Origin: Bifidobacterium saguinibicoloris
GTDB taxonomy: Bacteria; Actinomycetota; Actinomycetes; Actinomycetales; Bifidobacteriaceae
DNA length: 55,192 nucleotides
Direction: 5' to 3'
Assembly (NCBI RefSeq): GCF_019331725.1
Contig: NZ_JAHBBF010000017.1
Location: forward strand, 1-55,192
Part shown: positions 23,701 through 33,386 of the stretch, piece by piece
How positions within the stretch are numbered: the first letter of the stretch is position 1
Layout of the letters: every line of letters begins with the position of its first letter
Position numbers and translations under genes: made by a program
Notes under the pieces: generated by a model
The model's database searches: none
Told to the model about the DNA's origin: nothing
Seen by the model: only the letters and a program-made list of their open reading frames with translations

Positions 23701-25242
23701 ATGACGCAAGCAACCAACGAACTGGTCAAGCTGTCCGCCGCCGAGATGGCCGCCGCCGTCAAGGCCGGCGAGGTCTCCAGCCGCGAGCTGGTCGACGCCC
23801 ACCTCGAGGTCATCGAGGCCGCCGAGCCGAGCATCAAGGCCTTCCTGAAGGTCTCCGGCGACGTGGCCCGCGAGCAGGCCGACGCCTTCGACGCCAAGTC
23901 CGCGGAAGAGAAGGAATCCCTCCCGGAGCTGGCCGGCGTCCCGATCGCCATCAAGGACATGATCGTTACCAAGGGCATCGAGACCACCGCCGCCTCCAAG
24001 ATCCTCGAGGGCTGGGTGCCGCCGTACGACGCTACCGTCATCGAGAAGCTCAAGGCCGCCGGCATGCCGATCCTCGGCAAGACCAACCTGGACGAGTTCG
24101 CACAGGGCTCCTCCACCGAGCACTCCGCCTACCAGACCACCCACAACCCGTGGGACACCGAGCGCGTCCCCGGCGGCTCCGGCGGCGGTTCCGCCTCCGC
24201 GGTGGCCGCGTTCGAGGCCCCGCTGGCCCTCGGCACCGATACCGGCGGCTCCATCCGCCAGCCGGGCGCCCTGACCGGCACCGTCGGCGTGAAGCCGACC
24301 TACGGCGGCGTCTCCCGTTTCGGCGCGATCGCGATGGCGTCCTCGCTCGACCAGATCGGCCCGGTCTCCCGCACCGTGCTCGATTCCGCCCTGCTGCAGG
24401 AGGTCATCGGCGGCCATGACCGTCGCGACTCCACCTCCATCCCGGAGGGCCCGCGTCCGATGGTCGCCGCCGCGCGCGAAGGCGCGAAGCGCGACCTGAA
24501 GGGCCTGAAGGTCGGCCTGGTGAAGGAGCTCGGCGGCGAGGGCTTCCAGCCCGGCGTCGAGGCCCGTTTCAACGAGGCCGTGAAGAAGCTCGAGGACATG
24601 GGCGCCGAGGTCGTGGAGGTCTCCTGCCCGCACTTCGAGTACGCCTTGGGCGCGTACTACATCATCATGCCGTCCGAGGTCAGCTCCAACTTGGCCCGCT
24701 ACGACGGCATGCGCTACGGCCTGCGCGTGATGCCGCCGGCCGGCGTGCCGCAGACCGCCGCCAACATGATGGCCTACACCCGTGAGGCCGGCTTCGGCGA
24801 CGAGGTCAAGCGCCGCATCATCCTCGGCACCTACGCCCTGTCCGCCGGCTACTACGACGCCTGGTACGGCTCCGCGCAGAAGGTCCGCACGCTCATCATC
24901 CAGGACTTCCACAACGCCTTCGAGAAGGCCGATGTCCTGGTCTCCCCGACCTCCCCGTCCACCGCGTTCAAGTTCGGCGAGAAGATGGACGATCCGCTGG
25001 CCATGTACATGAACGACATCGCGACGATCCCGGCGAACCTCGCCGGCGTCCCGGCCATGTCGATCCCGGCCGGCCTGTCCGACGACGGCCTGCCCGTGGG
25101 CTTCCAGTTCATCGCCCCGCAGCAGCGCGACGAGGTCATGTACAAGCCCGCCGCCGCGCTCGAGGCCGCCCTCGAGGAGGATTGGAACGGCCCGGTCTGG
25201 AAGGACCTCAAGGCCCCGTGGCTTGACGGTCTCGCCAAGTGA
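23701..25242 (+). CDS. gatA: Asp-tRNA(Asn)/Glu-tRNA(Gln) amidotransferase subunit A
   Basis: The 513-residue amidase-signature enzyme releases ammonia from glutamine for the transamidation. The catalytic triad is visible: Lys85 (PIAIKDM), Ser160 (GGSGGGSA) and nucleophile Ser184 ([10 protein letters not shown]). Length is normal. I chose ATG at 23701, after GAGGAG; GTG at 23689 is an alternative adding four residues. It is the middle gene of gatCAB and is read with gatC. Confidence 0.97.
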   Translation: MTQATNELVKLSAAEMAAAVKAGEVSSRELVDAHLEVIEAAEPSIKAFLKVSGDVAREQADAFDAKSAEEKESLPELAGVPIAIKDMIVTKGIETTAASKILEGWVPPYDATVIEKLKAAGMPILGKTNLDEFAQGSSTEHSAYQTTHNPWDTERVPGGSGGGSASAVAAFEAPLALGTDTGGSIRQPGALTGTVGVKPTYGGVSRFGAIAMASSLDQIGPVSRTVLDSALLQEVIGGHDRRDSTSIPEGPRPMVAAAREGAKRDLKGLKVGLVKELGGEGFQPGVEARFNEAVKKLEDMGAEVVEVSCPHFEYALGAYYIIMPSEVSSNLARYDGMRYGLRVMPPAGVPQTAANMMAYTREAGFGDEVKRRIILGTYALSAGYYDAWYGSAQKVRTLIIQDFHNAFEKADVLVSPTSPSTAFKFGEKMDDPLAMYMNDIATIPANLAGVPAMSIPAGLSDDGLPVGFQFIAPQQRDEVMYKPAAALEAALEEDWNGPVWKDLKAPWLDGLAK

Positions 25243-25275
25243 CGAAGTGACATCGGAAGGAAAGATAGCAACATC

Positions 25276-26772
25276 ATGGCTGAAAAACTGATGAAGTACG
25301 CCGATGCCACGAAGAAGTACGATGTGGTGTTCGGCCTGGAGACGCACGTCGAGCTGTGCACGAAGACCAAGCTGTTCTGCCCGGCCGAGGTGAGCTTCGG
25401 CGGCGAGCCGAACACCCAGCTGACCCCGGTGAGCCTCGGCCTGCCGGGCAGCCTCCCGGTGGTGAACAAGACGGCCGTCGACTATGCGATCAAGCTGGGC
25501 CTGGCCCTGCACTGCGAGATCGCCGAGTGGAGCCAGTTCGCCCGCAAGAACTACTTCTACCCGGACATGCCGCGCGACTACCAGATCTCCCAGTACGACA
25601 AGCCGACCAACGGCAACGGCTACCTGGACGTGGAGCTGGAGGACGGCACCGTGTTCCGCGTGCCGATCGAGCGTGCGCACATCGAGGACGACGCCGGCAA
25701 GAACACCCACGTGGGCGGCGCCGACGGCCGCATCGAGGGTGCCGACCACTCCCTCGTGGACTACAACCGCGCGGGCGTGCCGCTCATCGAGATCGTGACC
25801 AAGCCGATCGAGGGCGCGGGCGACCGCGCTCCGGAGATCGCGGGCGCGTACATGCGCGCCATCCGCGACATCGTGCGCGCGCTGGGCATCTCCCACGCCC
25901 GCATGGAGCAGGGCAACATGCGCGCCGACGTGAACGTCTCGCTGCGCCCGTCCGCGGACGCCCCGTACGGCACGCGTTCCGAGACCAAGAACGTGAACTC
26001 GTTCCGCGGCATCGAGAAGACCATCCAGTACGAGATCCGCCGTCAGGCCGCGCGCCTCGACGAGGGCAAGGAAATCCTGCAGGAGACCCGCCACTGGGAT
26101 GAGGCCTCGCAGACCACGGCCGGCGGCCGTCTCAAGTCCGATGCGGACGACTACCGCTACTTCCCGGATCCGGATCTCGTGATGCTGCACATCACCAAGG
26201 AGCACATCGCGGAGATCGAGTCCCAGATGCCGGAGATGCCGCGCGAGCGCCGCAACCGTCTCAAGTCCGAGTGGGGTCTGACCGACCTGCAGCTGCGCGA
26301 CATCCTCAACGCCGACGCCCTCGACCTCATCGAGGACACGGTGAAGGCCGGCGCTTCCGCCGCGGGCGCGCGCAAGTGGTGGCTGGGCGAGCTGTCCCGC
26401 GAGGCGAACGCGAAGGGCGTCTCGCTCGAGGAGCTGCCCGTCACCCCGGCCGATGTGGCCGCCGTGGAGAAGCTCATCGCCGACGGCAAGCTCAACGACA
26501 AGCTCGCGAAGCAGACCATCGCCGGCGTGCTCGCCGGTGAGGGCACTCCGGCCGAGGTCGTCAAGAAGCACGGCTACAAGATCGTCGAGGATTCGGGCGC
26601 CATCGAGGCGGCCGTCGACGCGGCGTTCGAGGCGAACCCGGATGTCGTCGAGAAGCTCAAGAGCGGCAACATGAAGCCGATGGGCGTGATCATCGGCGCC
26701 GTGATGAAGGCGACGCGCGGCCAGGCCGACGCGAAGGCCGTCACGAAGATCGTGCGCGCGAAGCTCCAGTAG
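25276..26772 (+). CDS. gatB: Asp-tRNA(Asn)/Glu-tRNA(Gln) amidotransferase subunit B
   Basis: The 498-residue product is the kinase/transamidase subunit that activates the mis-attached acidic residue and accepts ammonia from GatA. Diagnostic segments are FGLETHVEL (about 16-24), [20 protein letters not shown] (about 92-111), HIEDDAGKN and [11 protein letters not shown]. The C-terminal half holds the helical and YqeY-like tRNA-binding domains, ending in [33 protein letters not shown] lies before the ATG. A terminator follows. Confidence 0.97.
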   Translation: MAEKLMKYADATKKYDVVFGLETHVELCTKTKLFCPAEVSFGGEPNTQLTPVSLGLPGSLPVVNKTAVDYAIKLGLALHCEIAEWSQFARKNYFYPDMPRDYQISQYDKPTNGNGYLDVELEDGTVFRVPIERAHIEDDAGKNTHVGGADGRIEGADHSLVDYNRAGVPLIEIVTKPIEGAGDRAPEIAGAYMRAIRDIVRALGISHARMEQGNMRADVNVSLRPSADAPYGTRSETKNVNSFRGIEKTIQYEIRRQAARLDEGKEILQETRHWDEASQTTAGGRLKSDADDYRYFPDPDLVMLHITKEHIAEIESQMPEMPRERRNRLKSEWGLTDLQLRDILNADALDLIEDTVKAGASAAGARKWWLGELSREANAKGVSLEELPVTPADVAAVEKLIADGKLNDKLAKQTIAGVLAGEGTPAEVVKKHGYKIVEDSGAIEAAVDAAFEANPDVVEKLKSGNMKPMGVIIGAVMKATRGQADAKAVTKIVRAKLQ

Positions 26773-26830
26773 CGTCCGTCCGGTCGTGTCCGGTTCGTCC
26801 GATTCGACCGGTCCGGCCGATGCGTTCGAT

Positions 26831-26885
26831 AAGGGCGGGTTCCGCCGCATCCCCTTGCGGGGTGTGCTGGGACCCGCCCTTTCGC
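26831..26885 (+). terminator. Terminator of gatCAB
   Basis: AAGGGCGGGTTCC (26831-26843) pairs with GGGACCCGCCCTT (ending near 26882), with an inner GCATCCCC/GGGGTGTGC stem and a short T-run. Confidence 0.8.
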
Positions 26886-27053
26886 GTGCGCCCGTCCGGC
26901 GATGCGCCCGCACCGTGACGATGGTCACAGGCAAGCGCAGTCTCTTTTCAGCGTTCATACAGTCGAGTAGGATATTTTCGGCAATGATCGGTTTCCGACG
27001 AGGCGATGCCGGTCAGGCGATTCGGTTACGAATGCGAGGGATGGACAAGGATT

Positions 27054-28172
27054 ATGAGTGAGCACACGGAAGCATCGGTGTCGGAGCAGCGGCGTGATCT
27101 GCCGTCGCGCATCGTGATTCCGCCGATTCGCGGCGAAATGGTGCATCTGCGTCCCGCCACCATGGAGGATCTGCCCAAGCTCGACGAACTCGAGGCCTAT
27201 CATGGCGCCAACCGCATCACCGGCAAGGACGAGAACGCGGAACGTGCGGTGGTGCACGCGTGGGTGCGTCGCTCCGTGGCGTGGACGCAGGGTCAGGCGC
27301 CCAGCGAGTCGGGTGTGGGCGATCCGGAATCCCGCCGCACCATGGCGTGGGCGGTGCTCACCGACGCCGACCACGACGCCGACCATGTGACGGACGCCGC
27401 GTCCACCGGCAACGTCATCGGCATGATCTTCCTCATCGACATCGACGGATGGTCGCGTTCCGCGCGCATCCAGGTCATCCTCGGCAAGGACTACCGCGGC
27501 CGCGGCTATTCGCGTGACGCGATGCCCCGCGTCATGACCTACGGTTTCGCGCCCGAGCCGGCCGGTCTCGGCATGCACCGCATCTGGGTGGCCGTGCCCG
27601 AGCAGAACTCGCGTTCCGTGTCCGTGTACCAGTCGCTCGGCTTCGTGCCGTCCGGCACGTCGCGCGACGCCCTGTGGGATCCGACGACCGGCAAGTATCA
27701 GGACCTCATCGTGATGGACACGCTGTTCGACGAGTACGATCCGATCCGTTCGCTCGACGCGTTCGGCATGCACGTGTTCGAGGACAATCCGGGCATTCAG
27801 GAGGCGTTGAGCGCACGCGAGCACTCCATCGCCATCCAACAGCGGCAACGCGAGCAGGAGGATGCCGCTGGCGAGGGTGCGACCGACGCCACGGCGTCGG
27901 ACGCCGACGCGCGCGACGGCGCGACGGCCACGCGCGACCGCGTCGAACGTCATCCGGAGCCGACGCGCGAGAACGCGCACCGCATGACCCCGGACGAGGC
28001 GCGTGAACGGCTGGGCCTGCCGCCCAAGAACGTGTCCGGCACGTCGGGTGGCACGCACGCCACGCGCGAATCGGCCGACGAGGAGAGCAACTGGCCGTAC
28101 GGGCAGAGCGAGCGCAAGACCTCGAAGGACGCGTGGTGGCGTACGCTCGGCCGCGGCCGCAAACGCGAGTAG
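27054..28172 (+). CDS. GNAT-family N-acetyltransferase
   Basis: The product has 372 residues. The GNAT core covers about 20-235: RPATMEDLPKLDELE at the start, the acetyl-CoA loop GKDYRGRGYSRDAM (about 142-156) and NSRSVSVYQSLGFVPSG (about 185-201), the typical beta5-alpha4 region of the RimJ/RimL type. The C-terminal 130 residues are charged and probably disordered. AAGGATT precedes the ATG at 27054. It lies between gatCAB and DUF2469; substrate unknown. Upstream, GTGAC-GATG-GTCAC (26914-26927) and TAGGAT near 26969 may form its promoter region. Confidence 0.88.
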   Translation: MSEHTEASVSEQRRDLPSRIVIPPIRGEMVHLRPATMEDLPKLDELEAYHGANRITGKDENAERAVVHAWVRRSVAWTQGQAPSESGVGDPESRRTMAWAVLTDADHDADHVTDAASTGNVIGMIFLIDIDGWSRSARIQVILGKDYRGRGYSRDAMPRVMTYGFAPEPAGLGMHRIWVAVPEQNSRSVSVYQSLGFVPSGTSRDALWDPTTGKYQDLIVMDTLFDEYDPIRSLDAFGMHVFEDNPGIQEALSAREHSIAIQQRQREQEDAAGEGATDATASDADARDGATATRDRVERHPEPTRENAHRMTPDEARERLGLPPKNVSGTSGGTHATRESADEESNWPYGQSERKTSKDAWWRTLGRGRKRE

Positions 28173-28337
28173 ACCGTCGCGTCGTCGGACCGCCGGACGA
28201 CGTCCGATGCGCCGGCGCGCCGGCGAAATGTAGGGGCCATCGGTAAGGTGGTTTCCGGAACGAAGAGACCCGCGCGATGGCAGGGCGTCGGCATGGGCGC
28301 GCCGCGGCGGGCCGAAGGGCATGAACGAAGGACGGAT

Positions 28338-28652
28338 ATGAGCGCCGAAGACCTCGACAACTACGAAACCGACGCGGAACTCGCGCTGTACAAGGAGTAC
28401 CGCGACGTCATCAAGCTGTTCACCTACGTGGTGGAGACCGAACGCCGCTTCTACCTGGCCAACAAGGTCGACTTCAACGTGCGGTCCGCCGGCCAGGACG
28501 TGTACTTCGACGTGCAGCTCACCGACGCGTGGGTGTGGGACGTGTACCGTCCCAGCCGTTTCGTCAAGAACGTGCGCATCGTGACGTTCAAGGACGTCAA
28601 CGTGGAGGAAGTGCAGAAGAGCGACATCGACATCCCCGACGACATCCACTGA
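28338..28652 (+). CDS. DUF2469 family protein
   Basis: The 104-residue product begins MSAEDLDNYETDAELALYKE and contains VVETERRFYLANKVDFNVR, DAWVWDVYRPSRFVKNV and VTFKDVNVEE. This is the full pattern of DUF2469, a small cytosolic family conserved across Actinobacteria and usually found near ribonuclease HII or housekeeping genes. No biochemical role is established. GAAGGA precedes the ATG. Length is normal. Confidence 0.92.
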   Translation: MSAEDLDNYETDAELALYKEYRDVIKLFTYVVETERRFYLANKVDFNVRSAGQDVYFDVQLTDAWVWDVYRPSRFVKNVRIVTFKDVNVEEVQKSDIDIPDDIH

Positions 28653-28940
28653 CGTCGGCTGCGGCGCGCGTCGTTGACGCGCGGCCGACGCTCCGGCGTT
28701 GATATGCGGCCGTCCGTCGCTGTGGGTCCGATTCCGGGATCCGCGACGGCGGGCGGCCGTTTGTTCGTCGACGACGTTCGATCGGCGTGCGGCGGCCCCG
28801 CGATGACGCGCGACGTCGTGCGTCCGGTGTTCGATGGCGTGCGGCGGCCCTGCGATGGGGATGATTCTGTGTGCATCCGCACACGTGCGGCGTGCGGTTC
28901 CGGGCGCTCCGGTAGGATATGCGTGATTTGTTATAAGGAG
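28653..28940. other. Spacer with one short direct repeat
   Basis: GGCGTGCGGCGGCCC occurs at about 28778 and 28830 (52 bp apart) and GTGTGC...GCACAC forms a small inverted repeat near 28869. No gene is visible. Confidence 0.5.
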
Positions 28941-28946
28941 ATGAAT

Positions 28947-30551
28947 GTGACCGACAAGCAATCCGTGGTGATCATCGGCGGCGGCCCCGCGGGCCTGACC
29001 GCGGCATGGGAGCTCATCAAGGACGGCGGCGCCGAGAAGTACGACGTCACCGTGCTCGAGGAGACCCGCGAATTCGGCGGCATTTCCCGCACCGTGAAGC
29101 ATAACGGCAACCGCATGGACATCGGTGGCCACCGGTTCTTCTCGAAGGACGAGCGCATCATGGACTGGTGGAAGGAGACCCTGCCGTTGCAGGGCGCACC
29201 CTCCTATGATGACAAGAAGCTCGGCCGCGAGCACGACATGGAGCCGGGCGGCCCCGACCCGGAGACCGAGGACAAGGTGATGCTCAAGCGCCACCGCGTC
29301 TCCCGCATCTACTGGAACCGCCACTTCTTCGACTACCCGATCTCCCTGAGCGCCAACACGCTCAAGGCCATGGGCTTCAAGCTCACCATGGTGGCCGGCT
29401 TCTCCTACCTGAAGTCGATGATCCACAAGCTGCCCGAGGACAACCTCGAGAACTTCTACATCAACCGCTTCGGCCGCAAGCTCTACTCCATGTTCTTCGA
29501 AGGCTACACGGAGAAGCTGTGGGGCCGTCACCCCTCCCAGATCTCCGCCGACTGGGGCTCCCAGCGCGTCAAGGGCCTGTCCATCATGGGCGTGCTCAAG
29601 AACGCGTTCCAGAAGCTCCTGCCGAAGAAGCGCTCCAACGCCGAGGTCGAGACCTCCCTCATCGAGGAGTTCTGGTACCCGAAGTACGGTCCGGGCCAGC
29701 TGTGGGAGACCGTCGAGCAGAACTGCGTCGAGGCCGGCGTCAACGTCGTCACCGACGCGAAGGTCGTGGAGGTGCGTCAGAAGGACGGCCGCATCGCCTC
29801 CGTCGTGACCGTCGACTCCGAAGGCAACCGCAACGAGATCACCGCCGACCAGTTCATCTCCTCCATGCCCGTCAAGGACCTCGTCAACGCCCTCGACGCC
29901 GGCACCGAGGAGACCCAGGGCAAGCACGAGCCCAAGGATATGGTGGACGTGGCCAACGGCCTGCCCTACCGCGACTTCGTCACCGTGGGCCTGCTCGTCA
30001 AGCACCTGCGCCTCAAGAACACCACCGACATCCCCACGCTCGGCAACCCGCCGATTGTCCCCGACTGCTGGATCTACGTGCAGGACCCGGGCTACAAGGT
30101 GGGCCGCCTCCAGATCTTCAACAACTGGAGCCCGTACCTCGTCAAGGACGTCGACGACACCGTGTGGATCGGCCTCGAATACTTCTGCGAGGAAGGCGAC
30201 TCGTTCTGGAACATGACCGACGAGGAGGCCACCAAGTTCGCGATCTCCGAGCTCACCCGCATGCGCGTCATCAACGGCCCGGCGGACGTGCTCGACTCCC
30301 ATCGCGAACGCGTCAAGAAGGCGTACCCCGCCTACTTCGACACCTACGACCACATGGACGAGCTCGTCGAATACCTCGACGGCTTCGGCAACCTCTACTG
30401 CGTGGGCCGCAACGGCCAGCACCGCTACAACAACATGGACCACTCCATGGCCACCGCCATCGAGGCCGTCGGCAACATCAAGTCCGGCAAGACCTCGAAG
30501 AAGAACGTGTGGTCTGTCAACACCGATAAGTCCTACCACGAGCAGAAATGA
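28947..30551 (+). CDS. NAD(P)/FAD-binding oxidoreductase, UDP-galactopyranose-mutase/amine-oxidase-like
   Basis: The 534-residue flavoprotein has the N-terminal dinucleotide fold VVIIGGGPAGLTAAWEL, an Arg-containing ETREFGGISRTV segment that binds FAD, then NRMDIGGHRFFSKD. The C-terminal GNLYCVGRNGQHRYNNMDHSM closes the FAD site. The architecture is that of the Glf/HemY superfamily; related genes are annotated as UDP-galactopyranose mutase or protoporphyrinogen-oxidase-like and often act in glycan synthesis. I chose GTG at 28947, six bases after AAGGAG; ATG at 28941 directly abuts the Shine-Dalgarno. The substrate remains open. Confidence 0.8.
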   Translation: MTDKQSVVIIGGGPAGLTAAWELIKDGGAEKYDVTVLEETREFGGISRTVKHNGNRMDIGGHRFFSKDERIMDWWKETLPLQGAPSYDDKKLGREHDMEPGGPDPETEDKVMLKRHRVSRIYWNRHFFDYPISLSANTLKAMGFKLTMVAGFSYLKSMIHKLPEDNLENFYINRFGRKLYSMFFEGYTEKLWGRHPSQISADWGSQRVKGLSIMGVLKNAFQKLLPKKRSNAEVETSLIEEFWYPKYGPGQLWETVEQNCVEAGVNVVTDAKVVEVRQKDGRIASVVTVDSEGNRNEITADQFISSMPVKDLVNALDAGTEETQGKHEPKDMVDVANGLPYRDFVTVGLLVKHLRLKNTTDIPTLGNPPIVPDCWIYVQDPGYKVGRLQIFNNWSPYLVKDVDDTVWIGLEYFCEEGDSFWNMTDEEATKFAISELTRMRVINGPADVLDSHRERVKKAYPAYFDTYDHMDELVEYLDGFGNLYCVGRNGQHRYNNMDHSMATAIEAVGNIKSGKTSKKNVWSVNTDKSYHEQK

Positions 30552-30642
30552 AATAACGGAGCGTCCTCGTCGTTGCTCCTCGGTCGACGTACCTCTTTGT
30601 ACGTCTTCCCTCGGTGCGCCTAGAGGCCGCACACGTTATTTC
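30550..30642. repeat. Structured intergenic element with terminal inverted repeats
   Basis: GAAATAACG (30550-30558) is mirrored by CGTTATTTC (30634-30642). Inside, GACGTAC (30586-30592) pairs with GTACGTC (30599-30605). GCTCCTCGG and CCCTCGGTGCG motifs fill the rest. It begins at the stop codon of the oxidoreductase gene. It may be a terminator-like or mobile, MITE-like element. Confidence 0.5.
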
Positions 30643-30683
30643 CTTTCTGCAGCAGTAGATGACGGAGCGTTTTCGCTACGGAC

Positions 30684-30718
30684 AGGCTCCTTCCCCGGAC
30701 GGGGAAGGAGCCTTTTTC
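30684..30718 (+). terminator. Intrinsic terminator before rho
   Basis: AGGCTCCTTCCCC (30684-30696), loop GGAC, GGGGAAGGAGCCT (30701-30713), then TTTT. Perfect 13-bp stem. From here to 30906 lies the rho leader, with no other structure I can assign. Confidence 0.92.
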
Positions 30719-30906
30719 GTACGCGTTCCGCATGCGTTCGACGCGTGCGACGTTGGTTTGCGTTGGTCCGATTGGCGTTGTAGAGTGAATCCAGTTCGCG
30801 GGCATGGCATTGCGGCGGACATTCACAGACGACTTGAGGTCGTAATCACATTTCAGGCGGAAGCCCGCGGGCATGCGTGGGCACATGCTGTGGAAAGGTA
30901 TGAAAC

Positions 30907-33072
30907 GTGGCAACTAGCCAGAATCTTGAGGAAATGAAGCTGCCTCAGCTCAAGGAGCTTGCCAAGCAGATGGGCCTGCGTGGCACGTCCACCATGCGCA
31001 AGCCCGAGTTGCTCGCCACCTTGCAGGCCGCCCGCAACGGCGGGGAGCCGCCGGCCGGCGTCACCGTGCGCGTGCCGAAGAAGACCGCGAAGGCCGCCGA
31101 GGAGCCGAAGGAGACGACCCCCACCCTCGAGCAGGCCGCGGCCCAGGAACAGACCCAGGGCGAGACCGCTCCGGAAGCCCCGGCCGCCGAGGCCGCGAAG
31201 CCCGTTGAGCAGACCGAACAGCCCGCCGAGCAGGACGAGCCGCGCGGCAAGCATCGTCGCACCCGTCGTACGGCCGAAGGCGCCACGGACGCCGACGCCG
31301 CCGTCGCAGGCCTGGAGGACCACCGCGAGGAAGGCGCCCGCAAGGGCCGCCGTGCCGAGCGTCGCGTCGTCGAACCGGCGCCCATCGACACCGCCAACCT
31401 GCTGGACGCGCTCGACCTCGACCGCAAGCCGTCCGACGAGGCCAGTGCGCCGAAGACCGGCCGCCGCCACGTCATCGACGAGAACGGCGACGAGATCATC
31501 GTCGCCAACGTGCGTCGCCGTCGCCGCTCCTCCGACGAGCAGGAGCAGAACCACGAGACCGAGGTCGTGCGCGACCTCGACGACATCCTCGCCACCCTGC
31601 CCACCCAGCGCAACGACGCCCACGGCGAGAACGCCGAGCCGCGTCGCGGCCGCGTCGACCGCACGGAACGCGGCAACGACCGCTTCAACGCCGACCGCGC
31701 CGAGCGCAACGACCGCAACGTCGGTCGCGACGCCGAACGCGGCAACGACCGCGACGAGCGCATGGACCGTCGCGGACGCCGCCTGCGCGGCCGCAACCGC
31801 AACGACTTCGACGACCGTCGCGGCAACCGCGACGAGCGCGCCGAGCGCCTCGTCAACGACCGTCTCGACCGCACGGAACGCGGCGAGCGCGCCGAGCGCA
31901 ACGCGGGCCGCGACGAACAGAACGACCTCGTGCCCGTCGCCGGCATCGTCGACGTGCTCGACTCCTACGCGTTCGTGCGCACTTCCGGCTACTTGCCCGG
32001 ACCGAACGACGTGTACGTCTCCATGGGCCAGGTCAAGAAGTACGGCCTGCGGAAGGGCGACGCCGTGCACGGCGCCATCCGCGCCCCGCGCGAAGGCGAC
32101 CGCCGCAACCAGCGTCAGAAGTTCGTGCCGTTGCAGTCCATCGACTCCATCAACGGCATGACCGTCGAACAGGCGGCGAACCGCCCGCAGTTCAGCAAGC
32201 TCACGCCGCTCTACCCGCAGGAGCGCCTCAAGCAGGAGACCACGCCCAACAAGCTCACCGGCCGCATCATGGACATCGTCTCCCCGATCGGCAAGGGCCA
32301 GCGCGGCCTCATCGTCTCCCCGCCGAAGGCCGGCAAGACCATCACGCTGCAGAACATCGCCAACTCCATCACCACGAACAACCCGGAAGTCCATCTGATG
32401 GTCGTGCTCGTGGACGAGCGTCCGGAAGAGGTCACGGACATGGAGCGCACGGTGCAGGGCGAGGTCATCTCCTCCACCTTCGACCGTCCCGCCTCCGACC
32501 ACACCACCGTGGCGGAGCTCGCCATCGAACGCGCGAAGCGTCTCGTCGAGCTCGGCCAGGACGTGGTGGTGCTGCTCGACTCGATGACCCGACTGGCCCG
32601 CGCCTACAACATCGCCGCGCCCGCCTCCGGCCGCATCCTGTCCGGCGGCGTGGACGCGCAGGCCCTGTACCCGCCGAAGAAGTTCTTCGGCGCGGCCCGC
32701 AACATCGAGAACGGCGGCTCGCTCACCATCATCTCGTCCGCGCTGGTGGAGACCGGCTCCAAGATGGATGAGGTGATCTTCGAGGAGTTCAAGGGCACCG
32801 GCAACATGGAGCTGCGCCTCTCCCGCGAACTCGCCGACAAGCGCCTGTTCCCCGCCATCGACATCAACGCGTCCGGCACCCGCCGCGAGGAGCTCATCAC
32901 CGCGCCGCAGGAGCTGACGATCGTCTACCGTCTGCGCAGGCTGCTCGGCGGCATGGAGCCCGAGCAGGCGTACCAGACGCTCGTGCCGCGCCTCAAGAAG
33001 ACCGCCACGAACCGCGACTTCCTCGCCGCCATCGTGCAGCAGTCCGGCGGCGGCGCCGTCAACGGCAACTGA
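30907..33072 (+). CDS. rho: Transcription termination factor Rho
   Basis: The 721-residue hexameric RNA helicase ends unneeded transcription. The N-terminal Rho_N helix bundle (about 5-40, LPQLKELAKQMGLRG) is followed by an insertion of about 280 residues, first Ala/Glu-rich and then Arg/Asp/Asn-rich (to about 340), a trait of actinobacterial Rho. The RNA-binding cold-shock-like domain (about 342-415) and the RecA-type motor come next: Walker A SPPKAGKT 471-478, Walker B VVVLLDSMTR (about 555-564), and SGGVDAQALYPPKKFFGAAR. GTG at 30907 is eight bases after GGAAAGG. A strong terminator follows. Confidence 0.96.
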   Translation: MATSQNLEEMKLPQLKELAKQMGLRGTSTMRKPELLATLQAARNGGEPPAGVTVRVPKKTAKAAEEPKETTPTLEQAAAQEQTQGETAPEAPAAEAAKPVEQTEQPAEQDEPRGKHRRTRRTAEGATDADAAVAGLEDHREEGARKGRRAERRVVEPAPIDTANLLDALDLDRKPSDEASAPKTGRRHVIDENGDEIIVANVRRRRRSSDEQEQNHETEVVRDLDDILATLPTQRNDAHGENAEPRRGRVDRTERGNDRFNADRAERNDRNVGRDAERGNDRDERMDRRGRRLRGRNRNDFDDRRGNRDERAERLVNDRLDRTERGERAERNAGRDEQNDLVPVAGIVDVLDSYAFVRTSGYLPGPNDVYVSMGQVKKYGLRKGDAVHGAIRAPREGDRRNQRQKFVPLQSIDSINGMTVEQAANRPQFSKLTPLYPQERLKQETTPNKLTGRIMDIVSPIGKGQRGLIVSPPKAGKTITLQNIANSITTNNPEVHLMVVLVDERPEEVTDMERTVQGEVISSTFDRPASDHTTVAELAIERAKRLVELGQDVVVLLDSMTRLARAYNIAAPASGRILSGGVDAQALYPPKKFFGAARNIENGGSLTIISSALVETGSKMDEVIFEEFKGTGNMELRLSRELADKRLFPAIDINASGTRREELITAPQELTIVYRLRRLLGGMEPEQAYQTLVPRLKKTATNRDFLAAIVQQSGGGAVNGN

Positions 33073-33148
33073 TCGGTTTGCGGTTTGCGGTTTGCGGGCC
33101 GATTGCGGCGTCCGCGACCGCGGGGCGTCCGCAGTCGTGAGTGAATAG

Positions 33149-33206
33149 GGCCTCCTTCCGGAGACATCGATGTGATGCGATGTCTCCGGAAGGAGGCCTT
33201 TGTCGT
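33149..33206 (+). terminator. Terminator after rho
   Basis: A perfect 21-bp stem: GGCCTCCTTCCGGAGACATC plus G (33149-33169) against 33178-33198, followed by TTTGT. The rest of the spacer to 33386 carries a GCGGTTT triplet repeat (33076-33097) and the leader of the pilin-like gene, with no further structure I recognise. Confidence 0.9.
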
Positions 33207-33386
33207 ATTGCGGGACGGGTTGCGGGAATATCGGGTGCCACACCCCTTGAATATAAGGGAATGCCCACTACGTAGGGGTGTTGTACCCACACAATCCCAT
33301 ATGGCGAGTAATGTTCCATTGTGGATGTGCCCCCTTCGATGTCGGGGGGAGTGCAGGATTCTCATCATAAGGAGTAGAGGGTTTTC

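Noticed and set aside
30900..30917. Five-codon upstream ORF (ATG at 30900) overlapping the rho start
   Set aside because: Its ATG is only one base from the GGAAAGG site, too close to be used; the GTG at 30907 has the right spacing.
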